Assembly (NCBI RefSeq): GCF_964355755.1
Contig: NC_092679.1
Span: 1,550,001 to 1,614,000, forward strand
DNA: 64,000 nucleotides
Reading direction: 5' to 3'
Origin: Antedon mediterranea
Lineage: Eukaryota > Echinodermata > Crinoidea > Comatulida > Antedonidae
Made by a program: the position numbers and the translations under genes. Positions 26,301-43,700 of the stretch are shown one piece after another (position 1 is the first letter of the stretch; every line of letters starts with the position of its first letter). The notes under the pieces are model-generated. The model saw nothing but the letters and a program-made list of their open reading frames with translations. It was not told where the DNA came from and searched no databases.

Positions 26301-29300
26301 ATCAATGGACATTATTAAGAAGACAATTGAATTACAGAGTTGGATGCCTTTTAAATGATACATTAATGATATTTATAATATCAACGAAATTAAAGGGGAA
26401 CTATGGTTTTTGTAACATTTCATTAGTTAATTAAAAAAAAACAACCTCTAAAGCTCTGTCTACACAGATGTGCCCATATATGGACACGATGATGTCATAT
26501 CACTACCAATTTTGGGCATATCACTACCATATTTGGCCACATCACACTTTTTTGTCAAAATAATTTGATAGTGTAGACAGAGCTTTAAACCTTTTAATAA
26601 AAATGATGGTTTCCAATTGGACGCGACGCAAGGACGTAAGCGTTTGACCAATCACAATCGGATAATCCGAAATATGATGTTTGATCAAATTATTCGGGAC
26701 TTTTGAAAAATTGATAACATTTTTAGGGAATGGGATTGTTACAAGGCTCGTATGTATACCTCTGTAAAGGTTAAATGGAGTTTAGTAACGAATATTTCTA
26801 TGTAAAGCATTTTGAGTGTACACGAAAATTTGCATAATTTATGACAATATAATAAAACCCGGTTGTTTTCCAATTAAAGGTAAAGTGTTTATAACAGATG
26901 ACTGTACACATAAAAGGTCGATTCAGGGCATTCGATTACATTATAAAAATTAATTTCGTAATTGTATGAGATAATGAAATACTCAATATTCATAGTTGAC
27001 GGTAAATATTCCCCGGTGAATATATTTACTTTATATAATTAAAATGTAAATTAATTGTTGTTACGTTCGGTGCTTAGGAGGTTCTCGAATTACGTATCCT
27101 TCGTCTTTAACATCGAGTGCAAGAAACGTTATATTGCATTTGACCCACATAATTTAAAAGATAGTATTGTCCCCCTAACAATTTTTTTTAATATGCCATC
27201 CATTTTAATGTCACATAATAGTTATCCACTTTGACCAAAAACTGGATAGAAAAAAATGTATTTACCTACATAAAATGTAATTTAGAGTAAAAAATACTGT
27301 ACCGGTATTTAAATTGTCTGTCAGATAATGGTGTTTGGTTAAAATTAACTATTTCTTTTGTCTTTTTATAAGTGAAATATTTTTTTTTCCACAGAAGTGA
27401 ATAACTTGATTAAAACTGCGAAATGGCCTATTTAAAGTCTGATTCGATTAATCTTTATATTTCATGTTTTGGAGGGACAATACATCTTTAAAATAAAAAC
27501 ACATCAAGTAGAGTAGAGTATTTGTTTACGAATGTATGCAGTAGTTAATATACTGTACAAAACAACATACATAAGATGCTTTACATACTTAAGTCGAAGA
27601 TGCTCTCCAGATGGAATGCCATCCTGAGATGGTAGTAGTAATTTTGTTTATTTTATTTATTTCCTTTATATGTAATTTACTTTCTATGGACCAGAGTTTC
27701 CGAAATAAAAGATTGAATGAATGAATGAACACTGTACTACAGAGGATGCTTTACATAGCACAAGTCTTTGTTAATTAACTTCATTATTACTATTAGTCAG
27801 GTGATTAATTACATATTGAGATATTGAATCTACACATCAATCTGGATGTAACATTATGACTGTATTTAATTGTCAAGCCATAATTTCAACATAAATTAAC
27901 CAAATATAGTGTCAACATGAACGTATAAATAAGTTATCACTGACTAAGTCAGTGTACTGTAAGCTTTTATTATTTTCTAACATTGACAATATAAATCAAA
28001 CTGTGCCTTTAAATACTTTAACATTTACTTATATTTTTATTGAATATGTCATTTTAATGTCACATAATAGTTATTCATTTTGACTAAAAACTGAATAGAA
28101 AATTAAAAAATATTTGTAATTAATCTTCATTTCAATTCATCTGCATTTCAGTCAAGTATTTAAATTGAGGTAAATAACTGTAAAAAGTATATACATATGA
28201 TATGGCCAATGCTCTCAAAATGACGGAGGTAATAACAGTTTAATAATTGATTGAGTAATTGATTGATTGATTGATTGATTGAAGGCTGCTAGATTCACTG
28301 ACCTACAAAACTGACATTGGATGAAGACAGATGGATTAAACGCAATTGATCCTGAAATGTAGGGGGAAATGTAAATGCAAAATGCTAAAGATTTAGAGCA
28401 GCACTTTGTTTCACTTTAATATCCACACCCACACCCACACCCACCCCACGCCCTCCCCCCCCCCCCCCCCCACCCGAACACCCAATTAACCCACCATGAC
28501 CATGGCAAACAAACAAATAATATATCGAGTTACTGAAAAAATGTCCATCCCATAATAATAAACTCTGATTCAAATTACTTTTTTTTTAGAAACGTAAACA
28601 ATGAAAAAATAACCTAAAATGTAACATAATACCTAAAATTAATGTTATGTAATAAAAAGAACATACATCACCAATTTCTGGGTGTGAGACATGTTCGGTT
28701 GCCATGACAGCAGATAATGGTAATCCTTCATAGTCCCTGATGTCTTCACGGATAGAATTCAGATAGACATCATTGTTGTCAACAAATCCTTAGAAAATAT
28801 AATAATAAAATATCACTGTTGTGTCACGTGTCAAAATACTTCTGTATCCATTAGTTTGCAATATATTAGGCAGGTCTACGACAAATTATTAATTTATATC
28901 TTTGTTAATATTAATTATCTTGTTATTTAAAATGAAAATACTGTTCTAGGCTAGTATTAAATGTAGTACAGCAGCAGTGAAAGAAAAATTAATATAATAC
29001 AGTATAATTAAAATGCATGGAATTCGGCACACAGGGCCCTAATTAAAGGTAGGCCTAGACCTAGATGAAAAAGACAGTTAATGACATTGGGGTTGTCAGT
29101 TTAAACACAATATCGTTAATTCCTAACATTTTAAAAGTAATCTGCTTTAGGCCTACGAATTCTTCCTACTCAATCTTATTTGGCAGCAGGCGGTCGCCGT
29201 CACGTCCACGCCGCTACGATCTCATTGAATTCCACGTGAAAAGTCTAGCATTTCAGGGCCTAGATTCGTTCGTGTTTCTTGAACCACAGTAATAATTGAA

Positions 29301-29444
29301 CTTACCATCTACTGTCTCAAACCAATCTCTGACTACTTTAGAAAATTCTTGTATACAATGTTTGGGTATTCGTTGGACGAGAGATGTGAATTCTGTTTTT
29401 AAATCATTCAGTATATCGTCTGCTGCAACAGTTGACTCCTCCAT
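17333..29444 (-). CDS. Class I SAM-dependent methyltransferase-like protein, uncharacterised family
   Basis: Nine exons: 29306-29444, 28667-28788, 23358-23484, 21142-21263, 20650-20760, 19633-19678, 19146-19206, 18747-18837, 17333-17449. All phases agree (936 nt, 311 aa). The start is MEESTVAADD and the end ERVHLYRVV-stop. A Cys cluster at 108-124 contains NYCLECKSH and may bind metal. It precedes a Rossmann methyltransferase core: motif I VLVDVGSRLG at 156-164, the acidic residue of motif II in IVGIEMNEDLC (E184), VICADV (208-213), motif IV-like ADVVVMHNVFEFF (223-235), and the core strand GTLIVTIPS in exon 8. I recognise the domain pattern but cannot name the family or its substrate. Two introns are long: 5.2 kb (23485-28666) and 2.1 kb (21264-23357). 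The exon 6 donor is GTTAGC, less usual but phase-consistent. A small exon missed between exons 2 and 3 cannot be excluded. Confidence 0.85.
21400..21525 (-). repeat. MITE-A copy in methyltransferase intron 3
   Basis: TCTCTGCCTACACTATCAAAC to AGTTTGATAGTGTAGACAGA. It is shorter than most, with one interior unit lost. Confidence 0.9.
21621..21638 (+). repeat. Poly-C tract
   Basis: A run of 18 C residues in intron 3 of the methyltransferase gene. Confidence 0.95.
24470..24946. repeat. Cluster of MITE-B copies and fragments
   Basis: At least four left ends (GGTTCCCACTAGGACGCAAC type) occur at about 24478, 24590, 24708 and, inverted, 24868 and 24918. The copy at 24702-24888 is complete and of the young subfamily. 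It lies in intron 2 of the methyltransferase gene. Confidence 0.9.
25649..25685. repeat. Perfect 37-nt palindrome, 18-bp arms with 1-nt centre
   Basis: GGGAAAGTGTCCTCTTAG, then T, then the exact reverse complement. It sits in intron 2 of the methyltransferase gene with no other repeat at its edges. Confidence 0.95.
26451..26586 (+). repeat. MITE-A copy, left arm partly deleted
   Basis: AAGCTCTGTCTACACAGATG joins directly to the interior, so about 30 bp of the left arm are missing. The right end GATAGTGTAGACAGAGCTTT is intact. Confidence 0.9.
26606..26690 (+). repeat. MITE-B left-end fragment
   Basis: GGTTTCCAATTGGACGCGAC then GCAAGGACGTAAGCGTTTGA and CCAATCACAATCGG. It follows the MITE-A copy by about 20 bp. 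Confidence 0.65.
27622..27736 (+). mobile_element. LINE-like 3' tail
   Basis: TGTTTATTTTATTTATTTCC, then CTATGGACCAGAGTTTCCGA and AATAAAAGATTGAATGAATGAATGAAC. The end with a tandem GAAT tail is typical of CR1/L2-type elements. No coding part remains. Confidence 0.55.
28253..28281 (+). repeat. (GATT)n microsatellite
   Basis: Seven or so copies of ATTG/GATT in intron 2 of the methyltransferase gene. Confidence 0.9.
28417..28472 (+). repeat. CACACC repeat and poly-C tract
   Basis: Four ACACCC-like units lead into a run of about 17 C, about 200 bp before exon 2 of the methyltransferase gene in genomic order. Confidence 0.9.
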
Positions 29445-30991
29445 GCTGGATGAAATGTATCACGTGATCAAGTAGTACCGCAGTTTGTTTGGATGAAGTA
29501 AAGGGAAATCCCCTAATTACGCTTTGAATCCATAATAAAACATGTTGTTTTTACAGATAGTCACTCTTAAAAGTGTGTATTCTATAGAAAATTATAAAGG
29601 CATATTAGGCCTATATATATTATATATTTTTTATGAATGAAGTCTAAACTCATTAAACTCGTAGATAACTATATTATTATTGTTATTATTATTATTTCAT
29701 TACATGCGATTTAATTTTACAAATACCATGAAAATAAAAATATAATATAATATCAGCTTAAGTTTAATTTATTTCGAAGTTGATTGACATTTATATTTGC
29801 TCTAAATTGACGGCTAACTCCATTAGATATATTTAAATGAACTAAAGGTCACTGTAACAAAACAAACTAGGTAATAGGCATTATAGGACTACTACCATCA
29901 GGAAAGTTCTGGATGTGGCAATCGGCTCTCAATTGAACTCTAGTCTAGAAATGCCTCAATTACGCAGCCACAAAATTAATATAAAATGGAACCACAGCAT
30001 TTGGTTGGGGTAGGATTTGTAGGTCTATTATCAGCCTAATTGACCACTTACATGGTGTCCGAGTTGTTTGGGATTGCCTTTTATATCTGTTTGTTTGTAG
30101 GCCTAGTTGATAAATTATAATAGATAAATAAACACAATTGAAAAGTAGCTAGGCCTAGTAGTTATTTACACTTGTGAGTCATACATGTCATATGTCAATT
30201 TATAATATATTTTCCAGAAAATCAGTATATAAGACGGGTGCAATACTACATTTGTCTTTTATCATTAAAAAGTTATATATTACAATATTCATAAATTACC
30301 TGTTAAGTGTTGATGATCTGATCAAAGTCTATTAACGTGTCCCTAAAGACCTAATTTATTCCTAAATTACTAATTCATACATATTTTTTATTTACTTTTT
30401 ATCGACTTTACGATACTTTTTAAGTCAGATATCTGGATTAATAGTTATTACATATGACTGAGCGGCATATTACCACTCTGTTGCTATTAATTTTCCTTCA
30501 AATATGCCGTATGTCAAAGGTCAACACAACAATATTACAAATTTATTTATACATTTATTATATAGATTATATTTTATAAGAAAAAAACCCCACAAAGATA
30601 GCACACTGTAGTGTATAGAGACCATGATTGCTTGCTCTCATGAGGAGCATCAGCAAGGGCTAACATTATGGTTGGCAAACTGATCGTATAGACCTATTAA
30701 TTCAATACCATCCATTTCAGTAATTATTTTAGGCTAATTATTCCTAATTATTCTTCTTAAAAAAGAATGCAAGCCAACATATGAATTGAAATTTATATCC
30801 GATACAAAAGTAGTACAAAAATATATACTTCGATATAGTCATTGACCATTAAATGCATATTGGTGTCATTAACAATAATAATACATTTACAAATTTAATC
30901 CGGAATAATCTGGGGATTTAGTTAATCTAATAATTGCATATACTGCCGTATTTACTTTGCAGTATAGGTTTGTAACACGCCGGTGAAGAAT
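29445..30991. other. Intergenic, methyltransferase promoter side; no gene seen
   Basis: The methyltransferase start codon is at 29444 on minus, so its promoter should lie in the first part. The sequence is AT-rich with no recognisable motif, open frame or repeat. Confidence 0.5.
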
Positions 30992-31424
30992 TAAGCTTAG
31001 TTTCCACTAGCATGGGACGCAACCCAATGACGTAGGCGCAACGTAAAGCTTGGTTCCCACTAGGACGCAACGCAGGGATGTAGACGCAACGTAAAGCTTG
31101 GTTCCCACTAGGACGAAACGCAAGAACGTAGGCTCAACGTAAAGCTTGGTTCCCACTAGGACGAAACGCAAGGACGTAGGCACAACGTAAAGCTTGGTTC
31201 CCACTAGGACGAAACGCAAGGACGTAGACACAACGTAAAGCTTCCCACTAGGACGAAACGCAAGGACGTATAGGCACAACGTAATGCTTGGTTCCCACTA
31301 GGACGCAACGCAAGAACGTAACGTAAGTTGACCAATGACAAGCGACGGTTCAAGTCATCGCTTGTGATTGGTCATATCACTTGCGATGTGCTAAAGCCAG
31401 TTGCGTTGCGTTCCAAGCTTTACT
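30992..31424 (+). repeat. Tandem array of MITE-B left ends followed by one full interior
   Basis: A 48-bp unit beginning AAAGCTTGGTTCCCACTAGG is repeated head to tail at about 31044, 31093, 31141, 31189 and 31237, with variant units at both ends. The last unit continues into GACCAATGACAAGCGACGG and the inverted right half (GTGATTGGTC ... GCGTTCCAAGCTTT). The 90-aa minus-strand frame across it is a by-product. Confidence 0.92.
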
Positions 31425-31641
31425 TAATCTACTGTGTATGGAGATACTTCGTGGTTTTATATACAAATGCGACGGCTATATCTAGTGTCTAGTGTATTAT
31501 ACAAGTACAGGTTCATAATTTATCAGTGAATGATGATGCTATATAAAAACGAATAGCACTGTCTCAGATAAATGATGTCATTGGTGGTAGGCTACTTTCT
31601 GCTAGTGTTGATGTTTTGTCTTATTGTAACATTGTTGATGT

Positions 31642-37636
<5,995 letters not shown>

Positions 37637-37870
37637 ATGAAATTACTCCCTTGACAGACTATTATATATAATAGATAACTTACATGGTAGTCGTATAATA
37701 AATAATAACTGTCTATTGGTATGGACCAATCATAATTAAACGCGCTGTGACTGGCTACTTTATTTCTACACAAATCATAATAAGACGCGCTGTGATTGGC
37801 TACTTTATTCCTTCACAAATCATAATAAGACGCGTTCTGATTGGCTACTTTATTCCTTCACAAAATTGAT
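37637..37870 (-). promoter_or_regulatory. Probable TMEM26 promoter with three tandem 45-bp CCAAT-bearing units
   Basis: Just upstream of the TMEM26-like start codon lie three head-to-tail 45-bp units (37727-37771, 37772-37816, 37817-37861). On the coding strand the second and third contain AGCCAATCA and the first AGCCAGTCA, followed in two of them by an AGCGCG-like stretch. CCAAT boxes in this orientation 90-220 bp upstream are typical NF-Y sites. Promoter activity is inferred from position only. Confidence 0.5.
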
Positions 37871-38102
37871 GGTAGAGTGCAATAAAAGGGAACGATGCAC
37901 TTTTTAAAACGGAAACAAGCACTAATTGAAAAAAAAAAAATCTTGAATTATTGTACCATAATCAAAATATTAGTCAGATTTAAAGAAGTTTAATAAATAT
38001 TATTAAATGAAGATAAATTATGCCGTGGCATTTGAGCGCAAACCTTTTAAACTGAGCAGTATACAGTATGGCATACTGATTAGTTGACGAAGTACCTTAC
38101 TA

Positions 38103-38272
38103 AAGCTCTATCTGGCTACACTATCAAACTTTATGTGACAAACGAAATGTGATGTGCCCATATATGGACATGATGACGTCATATCACTACCGTATTTGAG
38201 CATATCACTACCATATTTGGGCATTACACTGCTTTGTCAAACAACTATAGGTTGATAGTGTAGACAAAGCTT
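38103..38272 (+). repeat. MITE-A copy
   Basis: AAGCTCTATCTGGCTACACT to GATAGTGTAGACAAAGCTT. The flank 38273-38355 matches the flank of the copy at 7561. Confidence 0.9.
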
Positions 38273-38533
38273 AAGTTATAGTTTCTGGTGTCTTCGACTT
38301 TCAGAAATCGAAATGTATATATGATAACGATTCTGATCATGATATAATGAATAGCGGCGAGATGGATTATCTGTTAAAAATAATTGATCGGATGTATTCC
38401 CGATTGGATTAAGTTAAGCATGATCCATTAATGTGAATACTTAAACTGTGACGAGTTATAAATGATGCAATGTATATATCAACTGATTGAGTAGACCAAA
38501 TGATGTATAGGTCAGTTCCATGTCATAGTTTCA

Positions 38534-38633
38534 TAAAGCTGAAAAATGTGATGTGCCCATATATGGACATGATGATGTCATATCACTACCATATTTGGGT
38601 ATATCACTGCATATTTGAATACATCAAGAGCTT
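38534..38633 (+). repeat. MITE-A copy with both arms internally deleted
   Basis: AAAGCT joins directly to GAAAAATGTGATGTGCCCAT, and the right side ends CATCAAGAGCTTA. The TCTACACTATCAAAC section is missing from both ends. Confidence 0.8.
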
Positions 38634-39232
38634 ATACAATAATGATGAATAAGCTCCATTTATTGATGGGGTGGGAAATTGGCCGATTACGATAGGGCAC
38701 CAGTCCAGTGGTACTGGTAGTTAATAAATAGCAACTTAGAATCACTTTGGTTCGATCTATAGGCCTACTTGTTACTGTTATTTTCAAGATAAAAACAACA
38801 TGGAGCTTGCGTTCCTTTTGTGAATTTGAATGTCTCTCTCGTTTGTTAAATTTGTATTTCTTTTGTTAATAAGAACTAAATAAAATATGGTTGTGTTAAT
38901 TTTTTAGGCCTACATATTGATTAATTTTTTAATGGGTTTTTTAGTCAAAAAATGCTTTCAAAATAAACTTTAAAAGCAGACACTCCTATGATTGATGTTA
39001 TGCTTATTTGATAAAATATTTTACTACAAAAATCAAATTTTAAATAGTGGCATGAGGTAACATTTATTCTGAAAATACTACTGTAGCTACTTTAGTACAG
39101 AATGGAGGCTGCACAACAATACACCCACCCCTTACAACAATGAGGACGCAATTTTACATTTCAATTATACGTTGCAAGTACCTGGCTAATATTTACAATA
39201 GTACTTGGAAGTAACGCTTACACTACTTAAAC
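38634..39232. other. Intergenic stretch, nothing recognised
   Basis: AT-rich sequence between TMEM26 and RTF1 without a gene or a repeat I can name. Confidence 0.45.
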
Positions 39233-39374
39233 TTACTGTCTACATTATCAAACTTTATGTGACAAGAAAATGTGATGTGCCCATATATGGACATAATGAT
39301 GTCATATCACCACCATATTTGGGCACATCACACTTTTTTTTATCAAACTAGTTTAATAGTGTACAGAGAGCTTA
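39233..39374 (+). repeat. MITE-A copy
   Basis: TACTGTCTACATTATCAAAC to GTTTAATAGTGTACAGAGAG. It is followed at once by a MITE-B copy. Confidence 0.9.
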
Positions 39375-39516
39375 AAGCTTGGTTCCCACTGGGACGCAAT
39401 GACGCAAAACAACTATGTTACCAATCACGCAGTGGATGCAGTGGATCATCCGAACCGTGATCAGTCAACTCACTTGCGTAGCCCTTGGGTTGCTTCCAGG
39501 TGGTAACCAAGATTAA
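39375..39516 (+). repeat. MITE-B copy abutting MITE-A
   Basis: AAAGCTTGGTTCCCACTGGG to CAGGTGGTAACCAAGATTAA. The junction with the preceding MITE-A reads AGAGCTTAAAGCTTGG, nearly as at 32990. Confidence 0.88.
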
Positions 39517-40343
39517 ACGAGACCCAACACAGGTTTGACATCACAATACTTGCGTCCAGACAATGCTGCTACGAAGAAATTCACATCAAATTAGATGATA
39601 GGTAATTTCAAAAAGTATATCTAGAAATACTTGCACAAGATAAATCGTTTTTGGCATCATTTGCCTTCCATATTGATTGTAAAAAAAATTCTAAAAACAG
39701 TGATGATGATGAGTGAGAAATAGTTTTCATCTTGTATCACGTCAAGCAAATAAAAAAGGGCCACAAATTAACCTCAGAATTGAGATTTTTGATTAAAAAC
39801 AGTTTGGTTAACAACATTTTTGAAAATCTGTACAAAGTGTGATGTAAACAACCTGTACATGTATGACACAAATATGTACATAAACAAAAGTAACAAATTC
39901 TAACACATAATAATAATAATCAATCCCATGATGCTTAGCCAGAATAATCACTTCCATAATGCTTAGCCAGGAAGTTCATGGAATTACAAATCTAAGAATT
40001 TCACAAATAGGAATAATATATCACCACTGTATCAAGGTAAATAGTATATGGAAAAAATACCTTTAAACCAAATGATATGCTGTTTGGAATAATTAAGTAT
40101 ACTAGTGTTAGTAGTAGGCTTATCCATGATTTATGTCTAAGAAGTCTACCATAATATTTAAATATCTAGGGTAACACCAGAAAATTCACCCAATGCATTC
40201 CTTCCTAAATACATGTCCAGATAGAGCTTAAAGGTACCAACCCTAGGCATCTTATTAGGGTCACCACAAACACATCTCGGCCACATGCTAGGTGTATCAC
40301 ACTTACATGTCAAAGTCACACATAACGAGACCAGCAGTTTATA

Positions 40344-40551
40344 AAGCTCTGTCTACACTATCAAACTTTATGCGACAAAAAAATGTGATGTGCCAAAATA
40401 TGGACATGATGAAGTCATAACACTACCATATTTGGAGATATCACTACCATATTTGGGGATATCACTACCATATTTCAGGATATCACTACCATATTTGGGG
40501 CTATCACTACCATATTTTTCTCAAACTAGATTGACAGTTTAGACAGAGCTT
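40344..40551 (+). repeat. MITE-A copy with expanded interior
   Basis: AAGCTCTGTCTACACTATCA to CAGTTTAGACAGAGCTTAG. The ATATCACTACCATATTTGGG unit is repeated about five times, against two in most copies. Confidence 0.92.
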
Positions 40552-40794
40552 AGACTGGTAAAGTACAGTAGTAATGTTTGTGTCGTCTTCTCTTACTATT
40601 GTATCAGATTTCAAATAGTATAACACAATCGCATAGAAAATAATTTATACAGACTTACAATACATTAGTATACATGAATACACAGACGGCTGATGCATCC
40701 TGGTGATAATCTCATGTTTGTTTTTGCAGATTATTCATTACATAATCAGTATTTATAATAATCATATTCCGTTTTTAATAATGTATTTAATCAA

Positions 40795-43700
40795 TCAAAT
40801 TAATCCCCGTTTCTTTTTGTATTCTGCTAAGTTTAGTGAGCGTCTGGGAGCCCCGTCAACGGACGAGTTATGAGGCTTAGTCAACTGTGATCGGCTTTCT
40901 GTTAAAAGATGTAATTGGATTGGATTAATGAATGATAAACAAGAAAAAAAATGTAAATATATATGCTGGCTTTCTGTTATAATGGAATTGAACGATAAAC
41001 ATAATAACACTGTGAAAATATTGCTGGTTTTTTTACATCTTTATGTGGCAGAGATTGTTATGGGGCAGAGATCTTTATGTGGCAGAGATCTTTATGTGGC
41101 AGAGATCTTTATGTGGCAGAGATCTTTATGTGGCAGAGATTGTTATGGGGCAGAGATCGTTATAAGGCAGAGATTGTTATGGGGCAGAGATCTTTATGTG
41201 GCAGAGATTGTTATGGGGCAGAGATCTTTATGTGGCAGAGATCTTTATGTGGCAGAAATCATTATGGGGCGCAGATATTTATCTGGCAGAGATCTTTATG
41301 TGGCAGAAATCATTATGGGGCAGAAATCATTATGGGGCAGAAATCGTTATGTGGCACAGATCTTAATGTGGCACAGATCTTAATGTGGCAGAAATTGTTA
41401 TGGGGCAGAGATCTTTATGGGGCAGAGATCTTTATGGGGTAGATATCATTGATGTTTTTTTTTATGGAGACAAAATAAAAAGCAAAAATACCACTCACCA
41501 ACAATTGGAACGTCTAAATCAATTTTGATTTCAAAATCATGAGCTTGAAAGAGATCATTGGAAACCTTTCTTTCGTTAACTTTTGCTGGCATGGCCTCTT
41601 GCGTTAATGATGCAATGATGTCTGCTGTCTGTAAAACAGAAAAAAGATCCATATTAAAAAAGCTATTATCAAAAGTAATCATATTTGACATGTTGATATA
41701 AAGTTTGTGGTACACCATGTATAGTTCTGAAAAGAAAGTAGACAATAGAGGCAAGTGAGTGTAGTTGTCTAGTAAGTCCAGTCAAATGACAGGGTCTGCA
41801 TATGATTTTTGGCCTGTAAAAGTACTTGTAATGTTACCATGTCTGCAGTGCTGATTTTTCCTCCTGAGGCTGCACTCTTCCTAGCTTGTTCATCTTTTAG
41901 TTTTTGCAGCAGTAACTGGTGATCTTCCTCCATATCTTTTGTCTACAAAACCAAAAGTTGTGTCAATATTTTCTTCTTACAATTTTATTTTACAGTTTTT
42001 TTTTTAACATGCTTTTGAACAGATATTGGGCTATGATACCCTCTTGGGCATTTATCAAATTTGTAATAATAATAATAATAAATAAGTAAACAATTAAAAC
42101 CAAACAGTATTCAAATATCAAAAAGCTTCTATGTATTTAATGAAATAACAAGATAGTTATTAGAAATGTTACCTTGGTAACAAGAGTTGGTCGACACTGA
42201 CGACGAGTAAACGGATCATCTGGAGCATTTTCCATTTCTTTAATTTCATCTACTGCAGCTTTTTCCGAATCCGCAATGTTGCGTTCACGATTACGTTGAT
42301 TTATATATCTAAAAGAAGTAACATTAAAACTTACATAAAAAACTCTAAACTCTGTCTACAATATCAAACTTTAAGTGACAGAAAATTATATATTAAGAAT
42401 TATTTTTGTAATGGTGTAACTGATATCAAAAATACTTACGCAACAGCGTTGACATTTTTATTCCTAACCCGATCAAGCTGTTCCGCTCTTTCTTCTAATT
42501 CTTCTAAACGTTGGTTCAGTTCAAACACCTCTTTCTCTCTACTTTCTAACATCGCTAGATCCTTTAAAAAAAGCAAAAATAAATTTAGAATATGCGCATT
42601 ATAAAAAAAGGTTTGAAGTACTACTTTCTATCTACGAATCATTATTTTTATCCATTAAAAAATCTAATTGACATTCATTAAATCACTTACTCTTCTCTTC
42701 ATAAGTTGTGTTTTCTTCATTGCGTAATTCCTTGGATTTCTGCGGAATCGTTCTTTTTCTGTTACAATCTAAATTTTTTTGAAAAAAAAATGTATTTAAG
42801 TTTAGTTTCATAATCAAAATTTCAGTTTATGTAAATCTCTGTCTACACTATCAAACTAGTTTGATGTACCGAAATATGGTAGTGATATGCCCAAATATGG
42901 TAGTGATATGACATCATCATGTCCATCACATTTTTTTTACATATATTTTGATAGTATAGACAATGTTTAAGAGTTGAATTTGGTAGATAAAATTAAATTT
43001 TAGCTCCACCAAGAACAATTGCATTTGTGTTGTGTTAATTAATTATAAAATAATTTCTATACCTGCTCAATATCTTCTTCCTTGTATCGATATGACAAGG
43101 CATTCTTAACATCCTCCATTTTCTTATTAATATCTCCTACAGTTGGCAATGGCAATCGCCGCATATCCATCTGAAACAACAAATGATAAAATAGTCTTCA
43201 CATAATTTATTACCATACATCCTCAGGTATAATCCCACTTTGGGTCTAATCCCACCCTTCTACTTTATGTCTGATTTCACAAACAGGCATATCCTTAGGT
43301 ATAGTCCCAGTATTGGTCTGGAAGCATCATTATAGCCAGTTCAGATGAGTTTTTACAAGAAATGCTTTTTTTCCCCTGATCCACGGTTTCCCCTGGTATA
43401 GACCCACCTCACAAAATCAACCTAATTTTGTGATTTAGGAGGGTGGGATTATACCAGAGGATATACGGTTTTGAAAATTGAAAATAAAATATGGTTAAAT
43501 TCATCCAATTTTGTGAAAATCAACATTTTGACACTTACATCCTCTTTCCATTTCATAAACTCTGAATCAGTGAAATCTTGATTTGATATAAACTCTAACC
43601 GGAATACTCGTTCTTGATTTGCATACCTAAAATAAAAATGTACCCAAATACGATAGTGATATGACATCATAATGTCCATATATGGGCACATCACATTTTG

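Noticed and set aside
31007-31279. 90-aa minus-strand frame with five 16-residue repeats (VLVGTKLYV)
   Set aside because: It is the translation of the tandem 48-bp MITE-B ends; there are no splice sites or homologues to support a gene.
30992-31424. CRISPR-like spacing of a 48-bp repeat
   Set aside because: The units are contiguous with no unique spacers, the genome is eukaryotic, and the unit is a transposon end.
40928-41442. Two overlapping plus-strand frames of 151 and 121 aa
   Set aside because: Both arise from the 17-bp minisatellite inside an RTF1 intron.
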